A stretch of DNA of 5,250 nucleotides, taken from positions 1-5,250 of the forward strand of contig JAITKS010000150.1 of the NCBI GenBank assembly GCA_031278315.1, given 5' to 3'. The position numbers and the translations under genes are program-made. Below, in pieces: positions 5,240 to 5,250 of this stretch. Within the stretch, counting starts at the first letter, position 1. Each line of letters starts with the position of its first letter. Under the pieces are notes generated by a model. That model did not search any database. It saw only the letters and a program-made list of their open reading frames with translations, and was not told where the DNA came from. Source of the DNA: Planctomycetaceae bacterium. Lineage in GTDB: Bacteria; Planctomycetota; Planctomycetia; Pirellulales; Thermoguttaceae.

Positions 5240-5250
5240 TCAAAAAATAA

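Overview
This is an AT-rich bacterial window holding one end of a type V CRISPR-Cas locus. Everything confidently coding lies on the minus strand, so the biological reading order runs from right to left. The host cannot be named from the sequence. It uses the standard code, because the long cas ORF has no internal TGA. It has recognisable Shine-Dalgarno sites and sigma70-like -35/-10 boxes.

Layout from left to right: (1) 1-115 is the start of a cas4 gene running off the left edge. (2) 117-3863 is a complete gene for a very large Cas12 effector of 1248 aa. It has a Cas12a-like N-terminus, a three-part RuvC nuclease and a four-cysteine zinc ribbon just before the last RuvC motif, so I call it Cas12a2, the RNA-activated abortive-infection nuclease. 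Only 1 bp separates its stop from the cas4 start, so the two are probably one transcript, with further adaptation genes and the main array expected beyond the left edge. (3) 3864-4060 is the cas12a2 leader and promoter, with two small dyads. (4) 4060-4860 is a gene-poor stretch with three decayed, alternately oriented copies of one repeat, a doubtful 60-codon hydrophobic ORF, and one solitary Cas12a-type CRISPR repeat with its own promoter. (5) 4861-5250 holds what looks like a transposase N-terminal remnant on the plus strand, facing the 3' end of an unrecognised minus-strand reading frame.

The most interesting feature is the solitary repeat at 4506-4541. No second repeat lies one spacer away on either side. 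The first 10 nt of the sequence after the repeat are repeated exactly about 480 bp downstream, in front of the cas12a2 promoter. That copy is preceded by TTTC, a canonical Cas12a PAM, and the match breaks down after position 12. This is the design expected of a CreR-type self-regulating guide RNA. What is unusual is the pairing with Cas12a2, which is known for recognising RNA rather than DNA. The circuit therefore implies either a Cas12a partner elsewhere in the genome or DNA binding by this effector. The regulatory reading is inference from sequence matches and has not been tested.
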